From NCBI RefSeq assembly GCF_032118995.1, contig NC_092654.1:9246284-9310283 (forward strand): a stretch of 64,000 nucleotides of DNA, in the 5' to 3' direction. The translations under genes and the position numbers were made by a program. Source of the DNA: Asterias amurensis. Lineage: Eukaryota > Echinodermata > Asteroidea > Forcipulatida > Asteriidae. The number at the start of each line of letters is the position of its first letter. Within the stretch, counting starts at the first letter, position 1. Positions 57,401 to 64,000 of the stretch are shown here, piece after piece. A model generated the notes under the pieces. The model saw only the letters and a program-made list of their open reading frames with translations, searched no databases and had not been told where the DNA came from.

Positions 57401-59884
57401 GCGTCAATAGGGGGCGGTATTGTGCTCCTTCAGGTAAAGTCTAAACTCGATTACAATTGGGCTAGCATCCGATTTGGAACTTTCCACTTGCTGTTCATCA
57501 ACCTCATTCGTTTTTCTTGTGTCAATAATTATTTTTCAGAAATACTGAGGGGTAGTGGTGGTGAACACCACTACAAAACCCATCTCAGAACATACAACAA
57601 AAATGTGGATTCCCGAAACAAAATTTAGCATGACTCCATCTATGAATGTTTCGGCACTGTACACCTTTTGTAAACATTGTCAAAGACCAGTAATCTTACT
57701 TGGTGTATCTCAACATTATGCCCAAAACAACAAATTTGTGAAACTTTTGACTCAATTGGTCATCGAAGTTGCAAGGGAATAATGAAATTAAAACATCCCT
57801 CTTTTTGCACAAATTTGTGTGCTTTCAGATGCCTGAAAAAAAAGCTTTAGGGCTGAAGTGTTTTCATTATTTGGAGTAATACCAATATGGTCCAGAGCCC
57901 AGGAAGGGTTATTTAATTACAAAACAATGTCCCTTTCTCTTGTCTTCTTACTTCAAAAGACATAAGGCCAATGTGAAGAAAAACAGTATGGGCGCGAAAC
58001 TTACAAACCGAACTCACACCATGTCACCTCTGGGCAATTGTAGTAAAGAACTTTTTAGTGAACACTATCCTTCACAGTTGGTGTATCTCAAAATATGCAT
58101 AAAAAAACAAACCTGTGAAAATTTGAGCTCAATCTGTCATCGAACTTGCGAGATAATAGGGAAAGGAAAAAACACCCCTGTCACATGAAGTTTTGTGCGT
58201 TTAGATGGTTGATTTCGAGACCTCAAGTTCTAAATCTGAGGTCTCGAAATCAAATTCGTGGAAAATTACTTCTTTCTCGAAAACTATGGCACTTCAGAGG
58301 GAGCCGTTTCTCACAATGTTTTATACCATCAACCTCTCCCCATTACTCGTCACCGAGAAAGGTTTTATGCTAATAATTATTTTGAGTAACTACCAATAGT
58401 GTCCACTGCCTTTACTACATGTAGTGATAATAATTTGGTTGTGTACCCAATCCTCCCAGGTTATCAGCATAATTGCTGCTTGTGCTTTGGGCAAACATGA
58501 GAAGCCAGCACAAGTGCGCCCCATGCCTGGTATGTATTATCTCTGTGCATTTGCATAAGTTTTATTATTTCCGGGTTTATAATACTTATATCGATCAAAG
58601 ATTATATTAAGATTTTGATCATTATTTTGATATCAGTCTCAAGCAAGAAGGGTGCCCACTGTATAAACTGATCTCCCATATCAACCAATGATGCTGAAAA
58701 GGCCTACTATAAATATTTAAAAACAAAAGTTTAAAAAATGTATACAAAAATCAACAACAATTTACTCAAGATTTTAAAGTCCCTCAGCCTTCAGACCACT
58801 TAACTTCATATTTCTTTTAATGTTTTGGTAGATCAACCGTTTGGAAGTCATTTCTTAATTATGCCAGAAAAAAAAACACACCCAAAAGTGCTTTTTTGCA
58901 AGCCGATTTGCTACCAAATCATGAGGTCCTCCGAATGCAAAGCAGAATAGGACCAACAAAGTCGGCCTTAAAACATATCATATCTCCTCAAATGTTGAAA
59001 CAAAGAACCCACAGGTTGTGATCAATTCTTACAACTACACAATAATATTATTTGCATGACCCCCAAAACGTATTCACTTGTATATAATTGCTGTGGTTTC
59101 AACCATTTGTACATAATCTGCATTGTCATTTTTTTTGTCAAGTAATCTTTATATTTTTAAATTATTGTACTTTGTATATTTCCCTTAACATTTTTTTATG
59201 GAGCTGCAGGGATGGATTTCACAAAGGTAGTCCTAACTTAGGACTAGTCCTAGGCAATGCTAAGAGATAGGACTGGTCCTAAGTTAGGATGAGTAACTGG
59301 TCCTAACTTAGGACTAGTCCTATCTCTTAGCATTGCCTAGGACTAGTCCTAAGTTAGGACTAACTTAGGACTAACTTAGGACTAGTCCTAAGCAGTATCT
59401 CTTAGCATTGCCTAGGACTAGTCCTAAGTTAGGACTAACTTAGGACTAACTTAGGACTAGTCCTAGGCAATGCTAAGAGATAGGACTGGTCCTAAGTTAG
59501 GACCAGTTACTCATCCTAACTTAGGACTGGTCCTATCTCTTAGCATTGCCTAGGACTAGTCCTAAGTTAGGACTACCTTTGTGAAATCCACCCCTGTAAT
59601 TGCCTGTAAAGGATGATTAAAGTTTTTTTAAGTTGAATTGAATTGAATTGAGTTGAATTGAATTGAGTTAATCATTCAAAAGATTATAGCTTGGCGCATG
59701 AGTTTTTATCCTAATAGTGTGGTGCCTGTAGAAAGAGTGTGCTATTGTAATGGCGCCCTCTTTCGATACTCACGAATAGTTGGTGTTATTATGATGGTTT
59801 CCAATTCTGATCTAAATCACTAATCACATGAAAATTGTCGTTTTTCTTTCAGGAGCAAGGAATGCTTGGGGAGGCTACGCTTAG
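39435..59884 (+). CDS. Tetraspanin, 223 aa, ten coding exons
   Basis: Exons: 39435-39491, 42678-42767, 51117-51165, 52992-53044, 54057-54131, 54909-54977, 56655-56744, 57347-57433, 58460-58529, 59853-59884 (672 nt). All introns are GT-AG and all phases agree. Four membrane segments lie at about 8-30, 50-72, 84-103 and 176-200, with MG at the start and ENLIFW in the first. The inner loop reads GCLGAFKENTCLL (69-81). The large outer loop (about 104-172) has CCG at 134-136, Cys151 and GC at 163-164, giving the four conserved cysteines, and one N-glycosylation site at N139. Tetraspanins organise membrane protein clusters. The subfamily cannot be named from this alone. The tail is 20-odd residues ending AWGGYA. 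Introns hold many mobile elements, including a whole LTR element in intron 2. Confidence 0.93.
40069..40098 (+). repeat. (ATTCAG)n microsatellite
   Basis: About five hexamer units in tetraspanin intron 1. Confidence 0.85.
40480..40645 (-). repeat. Fragment of the main TTAA-ended element
   Basis: It contains GAAACAAGAGTGTGTGG, TCGCAACTTCGATGACCAAT and TTTTTACAGATTTGTTACTT. Both ends are lost; the element at 40647 abuts it. Confidence 0.5.
40647..40801. repeat. Palindromic element, GGGTGGATTTCACAAAG / TAGGACTAGTCCTA family
   Basis: The left end CAGGGGTCGATTTCACAAAG is mirrored by the right end CTTTGTGAAATCCACCCCTG. The inside is built of TTAGGACTAGTCCTAA-like palindromes. Further remnants follow to about 40905. 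The large relative is at 59207-59596. Confidence 0.8.
41779..42168 (+). repeat. Main TTAA-ended miniature element in tetraspanin intron 1
   Basis: It runs from TTAAAGACCCAGGACACTA to GTGTCCACTGCCTATAA, with a first-type hairpin in which one arm has drifted (GATTTTGATACCTCA). Confidence 0.83.
42854..43587 (+). repeat. 5' LTR of the Ty3/gypsy element
   Basis: It begins TGTAGAGTGG and ends GTTACA, is 734 bp and T-rich in the second half. It is almost identical to the 3' LTR, which points to a recent insertion. Confidence 0.95.
43745..44869 (+). CDS. gag: Gag of the Ty3/gypsy element
   Basis: From the first ATG in frame (43745) it gives about 374 residues. The order is a Pro/Ser/Thr-rich N-terminal part, a capsid-like helical region, and one zinc knuckle CYNCGETGHYARQC near the C terminus (about 44772-44813). 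It overlaps the pol frame by about 60 bases in a different frame. Families of this kind commonly make Gag-Pol by programmed frameshifting. Confidence 0.88.
   Translation: MTNTPTCPSSLFTPLAPFASTPHQMAATQPIPLNPFSLVNFDSPSPPPQLSVPSQPSTYTSHQIRDVQPFSGSTKHGPRIEDWVRDIRYLLQVKGPQPEQAKFAEVVRHTKGDARDVVLNLESRGPSTAEDAISELLEEFGDGCAVTTPISVFFARRQRPDEAATEYAIALEALLRKVEDVHKRQGRPCYFMEDRDALLTVQFMSGLHDDRIKQRLAPMQPRKMSFKALRSELRIVAEEVRQARTMRRHTFQLNQQSTEQKTPVSAADVTQAKSKSHDLGKQIGELSSMMHQHMTAIDHVLQGQHSLGQRVQHLEDAMSRVSMKAPWMGPTNSGLAPTPAGRCYNCGETGHYARQCGRSRRQPQVERRNQNPLN
44809..49209 (+). CDS. pol: Pol of the Ty3/gypsy element (PR-RT-RNaseH-INT)
   Basis: A long frame of up to 1466 codons. Protease with LLDTGSQ near 45058. 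Reverse transcriptase from about 45950 to 46600 with LCVDYRQLN and YLDD (about 46406). RNase H with TDASGGGLGAVL near 46865. Integrase with an HHCC-type finger near 47690-47810 and a D-D-E core spread over VTDHFTRYAQ (about 47940), HSDQGRCFES (about 48058) and GMTERYNRTL (about 48165). It ends in an acidic Ser/Pro-rich tail. The true start as a fusion with Gag was not determined. Confidence 0.93.
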   Translation: MRKVETATTSREAKPEPVKLDRPADDGQLAGISSLDSPTGSMSNSKLGVVAMNTSLESQGEEEYLVGPVNTAVIKVFGRCCRALLDTGSQVTTITDEFVSSHPELRHRAIKTADVSITGAGGQSVPHQGYILLNIEALGKMVKNVPTFVVPATSFRHSIPLLLGTNAILAVRTTLHNQYGRGLMSRTKKSSNTWLSAFQCVNQDGIDLARPNGEIGHLRFMGRRPLDIPPGTEVSILARTPRSTHGRNITTLVEGGDNKHLAVGRLLVEVKDGRVPVKLLNTSDHVVTVRRNMKVATLSCMQIVCPVPSSSGGEVVSSDQVVDEAQETPEVDLSGAALSPSERKAVQKLLIQNKDVFSTNSMDVGSTSTLLHEIPLVDPSPVRLPYRRIPPSQFQEVRSHIEELKSNGIIEPSKSPFASPIVIVRKKDGSIRLCVDYRQLNSKTIRDAFPLPRIDESLDALGKAKYFSCLDLTSGYLQVKMAEQDRKKTAFTTPMGLFEYTRMPFGLMNAPATFQRLMSIVLGDMNYSQVLIYLDDIVVFSSTIEEHLLRLEKVFARLREHDLKLKPSKCHLFKTEVSYLGHVISEKGISTDPAKVEAVKKWPTPKSKKDVRAFLGFTGYYRRFIQRYAQVAKPLFGLIGGQRGVKDEPFVWSDACQAAFEALIDRLTTAPILAFADYQQPFVVQTDASGGGLGAVLVQMQDGKERPIAYASRTLTSAESKYPAHKLEFRALHWAVTVKLREYLYGNKVTVVTDNNPLTYVLKSAKLDAHGQRWINDLSLFDLDILYRPGKNNANADALSRIQREEMTRVLDATEQRKVVHQGEPKDVVAMVQVQSKETVPLRPDTSNIAKIHVNTTEDLSEPEEPCDTECNGDVINLQNAQLEDVTLARIMHLKTTRQSRPRRRQSERESKPVQRLLRSWDHLDVQDGLLVYTRVEDDQERRVPVLPQALNTQVMLRLHDEMGHLGFHKTLQSVQRRFYWPGMYTEVKTYIEKCKRCTLRKSPDGKRYAGLHSIRTSRPLQLVCIDFLSLERSSGGCEHLLVVTDHFTRYAQAYPTRDQKATTVAKTLWQKFIINYGIPERIHSDQGRCFESEVVKELCNLLGVQKSKTTPYHPQGNGMTERYNRTLLSMLGTLEHTQKRNWAMHAEAMTHVYNGTTHESTGYSPFFLMFHREPKLPVDMQLRTNLPPDDDGNGVELPVYVEQLQHQLLHAYQKVNTRAEAARQKQKKNYDGTVKESSFKPGDIVLLANKSLRGKAKLKDKWEETPYIIVRRQLNVPVYVLRKFGSTKLKSVHRNLIIRCPFDATEPVVPPPDLSDIVPPPPEFDEPVFLQEDIPHVVQPPPEFVDIPMTTDDPESSSPTTDESTSEESSSDEERSSYSSKHRGLTSLKERSVSSSEPLSCTSDDDGSFYHSQSLRTPVRQRLRTRTRTVISTAAQDESSGTDGFLSIPIQRPRRVIRPPLRFRD
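49624..50357 (+). repeat. 3' LTR of the Ty3/gypsy element
   Basis: Same length and ends as the 5' LTR. It is preceded by the purine-rich tract AAAGTTGGGGAGAT. Confidence 0.95.
50366..50460 (+). repeat. Dispersed SINE/LINE-tail-like repeat
   Basis: GCGTCCTTCGGATGGGACGT, TGTACTTATCG and TTCGCCCCGGTGTTCCTGGT recur in order at about 5930-6060. The family is not named here. It lies just beyond the 3' LTR. Confidence 0.55.
50540..50934. repeat. Long palindromic element in tetraspanin intron 2
   Basis: The left arm CGTTGCCTTGGATCGGTCGA and the right arm GTCCGATCCAAGGCAACG are inverted, and pairing continues through GTTTGTAACCG and GATCCACAC to a near-perfect hairpin at 50691-50790 (GGCCATTTATGGGAGTCAAA arm). 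It ends CCTTTAA. A left-arm fragment occurs at about 6500-6660. Confidence 0.85.
51410..51550. repeat. Dispersed repeat shared with 36940-37110 and 52450-52560
   Basis: The phrases TACTTGCCAGGTAGAGTT, TTCTTAGAGAACTGTC and TTCTGAAAAGAACTGTCCTG occur inverted at 36940-37110. A shorter copy with CTACTTCCGCGGAGTGGATT-like sequence is at 52450-52560. The family was not identified. Confidence 0.55.
53208..53587 (+). repeat. Main TTAA-ended miniature element in tetraspanin intron 4
   Basis: It runs from TTAAAGACACTGGAGAC to GTGTCCTCTACCTTTAA with a first-type hairpin (53388-53430). Confidence 0.85.
53611..53991 (-). repeat. Main TTAA-ended element, inverted neighbour copy
   Basis: It has the same family in reverse orientation, only 23 bp from the previous copy, so the pair forms a large inverted repeat within intron 4. 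The hairpin arms are GATTTCGAGACCTCA and TGAGGTCTCATC. Confidence 0.85.
54490..54875 (+). repeat. Main TTAA-ended miniature element in tetraspanin intron 5
   Basis: It starts TTAGGCAGTGGACACTATT (the TTAA is lost) and ends GTGTCCACTGCCTTTAA. Its right end is about 33 bp before the exon 6 acceptor. Confidence 0.83.
55100..55344. repeat. GGGTGCGTTTGATTAGC-ended palindromic element in intron 6
   Basis: The ends GGGTGCGTTTGATTAGCTT and GAAGCTATAATCGAACGCAC are inverted. Inside are repeated GGTGAGCCCC-type motifs. It is a diverged relative of 19021-19171. Confidence 0.75.
55441..55501 (-). pseudogene. tRNA-derived relic lacking the anticodon arm
   Basis: Read on the minus strand it has an A-box-like TAGCTCAGTTGG and a B-box-like GGTTCAAATCC, only about 35 bp apart, with AGGTCGTT before the T arm. 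The anticodon arm is missing, so it cannot be a working tRNA. It may be a tRNA pseudogene or a scrap of a tRNA-type SINE. Confidence 0.5.
56239..56614 (+). repeat. Main-family subtype with second-type hairpin, tetraspanin intron 6
   Basis: It runs from TTAAAGGCACGGTACACATT to GTGTACCTTCCCTTTAA. The internal hairpin is AATAAAAGACTTCTAG/CTAGAAGTCTTTTATT (56420-56452). Its right end is 40 bp before exon 7. Confidence 0.87.
57646..57900 (+). repeat. Truncated main-family copy in tetraspanin intron 8
   Basis: It has the blocks GTCAAAGACCAGTAATC, ACTTGGTGTATCTCAAC and ATGCCTGAAAAAA...GCTGAAGTGTTTTCATT. The middle of the right half is deleted. Confidence 0.6.
58050..58415 (+). repeat. Main TTAA-ended element in tetraspanin intron 8, left end eroded
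   Basis: It reads from GTGAACACTATCCTTCACAG to GTGTCCACTGCCTTTA with a first-type hairpin (58208-58249). It ends about 45 bp before exon 9. Confidence 0.83.
59207..59596. repeat. Large nested palindrome of TAGGACTAGTCCTA units, tetraspanin intron 9
   Basis: The outer ends GGGATGGATTTCACAAAG and CTTTGTGAAATCCACCCC are inverted. The inside repeats TTAGGACTAGTCCTA, AGGCAATGCTAAGAGATAGG and their complements several times, so many alternative hairpins are possible. Confidence 0.88.
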
Positions 59885-60170
59885 ATGATACTTCATCAAG
59901 AAAGGGAGGCCTTCATATCTTATGAAATGTTGAATTGAAACTTGACCTTCGAAGTATTATGTGGAAGTAAAAAACTCTGCAACTTTCGCAGATTTTGTTT
60001 GTGCGTGTGATTGTAGTGATAAAAAGTGGTTCTAGTGCTGAAAAGTGACTTGTATATAAGTAATTTTTATAACCGTACTGTATCACGGCCTAAAGTTACG
60101 TGATTTGGGAATGCTGTGTAAGTAAAGTGGCGAAAGTGTTGAAGAACGTAAGCTGGTGTAAATATTATAA
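59885..60170 (+). other. Presumed 3' UTR of the tetraspanin gene
   Basis: The sequence follows the stop at 59882-59884. No canonical AATAAA was seen before the foldback element at 60171, so the transcript end is unknown. Confidence 0.45.
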
Positions 60171-60617
60171 GTTATCACACAAGCGCGAGTGGAATACGGA
60201 AAAATATAGCGCTTCTGCGTCCCATATCCAACGAGGCCGAAGCATAGATATAGAATAGAATAACTAGATCGGCCGCGCGTACATACGCGGGTTCTGGCAT
60301 GGGGGCCGCCATTGCCTATCTCCCGTGTACATTTTCTGTGCGATGCCGTCAGCACGTGACTTTTTGCCGTCAGCACGTGACATTTAGCGCGTCAAAGGCC
60401 TATCTCCCGTGTTCATTTTCGCGCGTCGCCTTTCGAACGTGAAACTTTTACTGCGTCCATGGCGAACAAAAACTTTTTCTACACAGGCAATGGCGCGTAT
60501 GTACGCGCGGCCGATCTAGTTATTTTAATTCTATATCTATGGGCCGAAGGCCGAGTTGGATATGGGACGCAGACGCGCTATATTTTCCGTATTTCCACGA
60601 GCGCGCGTGTGATAACG
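60171..60617. repeat. 447-bp foldback element
   Basis: The arms of about 120-130 bp carry TATAGCGCTTCTGCGTCCCA and AGATCGGCCGCGCGTACATA on the left and their complements on the right. The unpaired centre contains the direct repeat GCCGTCAGCACGTGAC. Confidence 0.85.
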
Positions 60618-60697
60618 TATTTATCTTCAAGCAAACTTGGCGCGTGACATAGAACACACAAGATGCATGGTAGTGATATTAGCCGTGCAATATTAAA

Positions 60698-60864
60698 CAA
60701 ATATTGACTGCTTCGAGTGCTATGGTTAAAACTATGACTCCCGAGGTGATCCCCGGAGCGTTCTATTTTCCCGAGGCGAAGCCGAGGGAAAATAGAACGC
60801 TCCGGGGATCACCTCGGGAGTCATAGTTTTTAACCATTGCACGAGTAAAAGCAGTCAATATTTG
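60698..60864. repeat. Near-perfect hairpin, CTCCCGAGGTGATCCCCGG arm
   Basis: The two 80-bp arms pair almost fully around CGAGGCGAAGCCGAGG. ATAACACCCC at 60872 and GGGGTGTTATA at about 61178 suggest it is one end of a longer element reaching about 61215. Confidence 0.85.
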
Positions 60865-61507
60865 TTTTATAACACCCCAAACATTTCTAAATACTGTACT
60901 ATTATTATTAAGTTACAGACCTGAATGCTACAATCCACGGACGACGCGAATACAGATTGCAAACACTTTTGCTGAATGTGTTGCATGTCGTGTCGTGCAA
61001 TCCGAAATGGTTACAGACTATTAATTTATCATCCTCGTACACGCAACGGACGTCTGGGTACTGCACGCCGTGTGCTAGTCTGTCGGACTAGCGCACGGCA
61101 AACCGACGGCCGTCGTGTAGCAAAACTAAGACATGTCATGTGACGCGCTCTAAACCAATGAGCAGGCAGAATCTTTGCAAGGGGTGTTATAAAGGTTTTT
61201 ATCACCACTCCATTCTGCCAATCTGATTGGAGGGTTAGCGCGTACTTGAAGAAAAAAAATAATATAAAATAGATAAAATTATGAAAATCATTCATGTTTT
61301 GCGATGATGGTTTCCTTTTTGACATTCGGGGTCATTATGAAATTATGTGCTTATTCGGGGTCAAAATGGGACATATTGGGTTACAGCATACAGTGCTGTC
61401 AAAGTGTCCCTTGTGCATGTAGTTGGTTGCTTCCTAAAGTTGCCGAGTGTTGTCAAAATCATCACGCTATAATCCTCTTGATGTCGAATCTTCTAACTCC
61501 AATTTTG

Positions 61508-62395
61508 TTAAAGACACTGGACACCTTTGGTCAAAGATTATAGTGTTTCGTGTATCCCAACACTTCGTACCTTTGACACTTCGTACCTTCTTACAAGACA
61601 CTTCGTACCTTCTCACGAGTCACTCGTATCTTCTAACGAGTCACTTCCTACCTTCGTACTATTAATTCGGGATTTCTGCATCGTTTGTGATTTTTTTGTG
61701 CTTTGTGATCGGATGATTACGAAATAAAAGCAAATCAAACCAATTGTTACTATTTTGTGGGGACCAAGGAGCTATTTTGACGATTGCGTGATTGTTTGAC
61801 TTTAAAATATTCGAGAAAAAAAATATTGGCGGAAGATGTTGTCCTTGGCGGTAATTAACTTTACAAATTAATATTAGTTTCACATTAAAAATGATATTCA
61901 CATATTCAAACAAACATTATAATTCATTAAGTATTATTAATTTTTATCTCAACGAACATTAAATTATTGAGGAATACACAATTTAATGAAGGTATGAAGT
62001 GACGCGGCCGAGGGTACGAAGTGACTCAGCTGATGGTCACTTCCTCCCCCGCCCACGGTGCGAAGTGACCAATTTGGTTACGGTACGAAGTGTCCAGAAG
62101 GTACGAAGTGTACAGGGTACGAAGTGGCAAAGGTACGAAGTGTCCGACATCCTATGCATAAAGTAACAAACATGTGAAAAGTTTGGCTCAATTGCTCCTC
62201 GAATTTGCAAGAGAATGAAAGAAGAAAAGTCTTGTAGCATTTTTGTGTGCTTGTTTGATGCATTTTGAGTGAGAAAAACTACATTACTTCAGAGTGAACC
62301 GTTTCTTACAACAGCTCTACAATATTTTGAACCCTACAAAATGTCACCCTTGCAAACTTTTACAGGCAACTATTTGAATAAAGCAACTTCCCGTG
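61508..62395 (+). repeat. Main-family copy split by a nested element
   Basis: It starts TTAAAGACACTGGACACC, is broken at the GTGTATCCCAACA block near 61563, and resumes with ATGCATAAAGTAACAAACAT near 62153. The right end is degraded. Confidence 0.7.
61560..62146. repeat. Nested element with multiple CACTTCGTACC / GGTACGAAGTG ends
   Basis: The left end has five or so CACTTCGTACCTT-like repeats and the right end has as many GGTACGAAGTG repeats in opposite orientation, around an AT-rich centre. No coding capacity. Confidence 0.75.
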
Positions 62396-62412
62396 GAATC
62401 CTTCGCAAGCTC

Positions 62413-62762
62413 CCGGACACTATTATTGGTAATTACTCATGAGTAAGCATAAAACCTTACTTGGTAACGAGTAATGGGGAGCTGTTGCTGTTGATAGTAT
62501 GAAACATTGTGACAAACAGCTCCTTCTAAAGTAACGTAGTTTTCGAGAAAGGAGTAGTTTTCCACGACTTTGATTTCGAGACCTCAGAATAAGATGTTGA
62601 GGTCCCGAAATCAAGCATCTGAAAGCATACAACTTCGTGTAACAAGGGTGTTTTTTTTCTTCCATTATTATCTCGCAACTATTATCATTTTCGCATGTTT
62701 GTTATTTTATGCATATATGTTGAGATATACCAAGTGAGAAGACTGTCCAGTGTCTATAAACG
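62413..62762 (-). repeat. Main TTAA-ended element, reverse orientation
   Basis: It reads from CCGGACACTATTATTGG to GTCCAGTGTCTATAA with the GATTTCGAGACCTCA-type hairpin (62571-62612) in reverse order. Confidence 0.78.
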
Positions 62763-63100
62763 GTTCACAAACTTTAATCGATCGCCGAAACAAAGTAGGA
62801 GCCTACTCTGACAAAATAAATCAATCAATCACCAAACGAATAAAATAAATTGATAAATCCATTATTTAAAGAAAATCACTGTGAAATTTCTGAAATTGTT
62901 TGTGTTACTACGAATAAAAAGGTGTGAAACGTCAACTGTCCGCAAGTTTCTCCAATGTTTGTTTTAGGAGCATGGTTTCAGAAGTTGCGAGGGGGTAAGG
63001 GGGTTGGTTTCCCAATCCGTAGTCTAGTTCTGTCTTATGTGATAGTCAGTGACATACATTTGAGTTGTGGTTAGCCGGAGTTTTACTGCAGCGAACACCA
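62763..63100. other. Intergenic stretch, nothing recognised
   Basis: No exon, RNA gene or repeat identified. Confidence 0.4.
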
Positions 63101-63335
63101 GGGCCCAATTTTATAGAGCTGCTAAGCAAACAAATTTGCTTGGTATGAAATTTCTTCCTTGATAAAAACAGGATTACCAACCAAATTTCCATTTGTTGCA
63201 TTTTGCGTGTTACTGGTATTCAGCTGTTGTTTCCTGAAAATCACGTGAAATTTGGTTGGTAATCCTGTTTTTATCAAGGAAGAAGATTCATGCTAAGCAA
63301 ATTGTTGTGCTTAGCAGCTCTATGAAATTGGGCCC
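63101..63335. repeat. Palindromic element, GGGCCCAATTTTATAGAGCTGC ends
   Basis: The left arm runs from GGGCCCAATTTTATAGAGCT to GGATTACCAACCAAATTTCC and is mirrored on the right, ending AGCTCTATGAAATTGGGCCC. It shares the outermost GGGCCCAATTT with the family at 20756 but has a different interior. Confidence 0.87.
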
Positions 63336-63604
63336 ATGTGGGGCAATATCATGCTTATGAATTCAGCTCAGATACGGTTTTTCGTTTTGTCTTTGAACAA
63401 TATTTTTACTTTTTTGTTCTTGGGAAATAATCTATAGGCCCTAAAAAGGGACCTACACAAGTTTCGACAACACTTTTCAAACACCTTAAGATTCAAGTTA
63501 GTTCTATACTTTTTATAGCTCCAAGGTTCTAGAAACTACCGTTCCTCATTTTAGTCTGCAATAAATGTACGCGACTTTAATTTGTGCTACTTTTTAGTTG
63601 ATAT

Positions 63605-63949
63605 TGCACTCTCACTATTGGTATTAACTCAAAATAGTTTTTAGCATACAAATTTATATGATAAAACAATGTGCGAAAACAGCTCCCTCTAAAAGTGTTT
63701 GAAGAAAGTGGTAATTTCTCACTCAATTAATAAAAGACTTCAGCTGAAGCCTTTTAGTAAAGCATCTGAAAGCACTTGTGCTGTGCAACAGTGGTGTTTT
63801 TCTGTAATAATTCTCTGATTGCAACTTCGAGGACAATCGAGTCCAAATTTTCACAGTTTTTAAAATTTTGTTTACGCATTATGTTGGGATACACCAAGTG
63901 TGAATACTGGTCTTTGACAATAATTACCAAACGTGTCCAGTGTCTTTAA
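63605..63949 (-). repeat. Main-family copy with second-type hairpin, reverse orientation
   Basis: The hairpin AATAAAAGACTTCAGCTGAAGCCTTTTA lies at 63729-63757 and the right end is GTGTCCAGTGTCTTTAA. The left end is degraded. Confidence 0.75.
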
Positions 63950-64000
63950 AGAGTAAAATAAATAAAGCGATCTTTAAAATCAGCCAGATTACCCGTTTTA

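Overview
The window looks like a gene-poor, repeat-rich stretch of an animal nuclear genome. It has spliced genes with GT-AG introns, C-type lectin and tetraspanin genes, and dense short inverted-repeat elements. The dominant repeat (ends TTAAAGGCAGTGGACAC / GTGTCCACTGCCTTTAA) and the other palindromic families resemble those I associate with echinoderms, most likely a sea star. That assignment is from memory and is not proven by the sequence. I see no bacterial features.

Three host genes can be built. (1) 2720-4117 (+) is an intronless alpha-1,3-fucosyltransferase-like gene of family GT10, 465 aa. (2) 30835-19515 (-) is a seven-exon gene for a secreted 450-aa protein: signal peptide, C-type lectin domain, Thr/Ser/Pro-rich linker, second C-type lectin domain, short linker, PAN/apple-like domain. 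All its splice phases agree. (3) 39435-59884 (+) is a ten-exon tetraspanin gene, 223 aa, also with every splice phase agreeing. Both spliced gene models were joined by hand from splice signals and reading frame.

The rest is mostly mobile DNA. A 9.9-kb insertion at 5296-15190 has hairpins near both ends and a threefold array of 2.3-2.4-kb units. It looks like a non-autonomous Helitron-like (Helentron/HLE2 type) element. Its empty target site survives in a duplicated segment at 1701-2377. A whole-looking, very young Ty3/gypsy LTR retrotransposon (42854-50357) lies in sense orientation in tetraspanin intron 2. About twenty copies or fragments of one TTAA-ended miniature element, and some ten other palindromic families, fill introns and intergenic DNA, several nested in one another.

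Tandem repeats include a (GACA)n tract in lectin intron 1, a 20/60-bp minisatellite at about 31750-33190 split by a miniature element, a 46-bp array at 33672-33993, and degenerate repeats just upstream of the tetraspanin gene.

The three genes all encode extracellular, membrane or Golgi proteins, but nothing in the layout ties them into one pathway. The most unusual items are the lectin-lectin-PAN protein and the Helitron-like array with its empty site.
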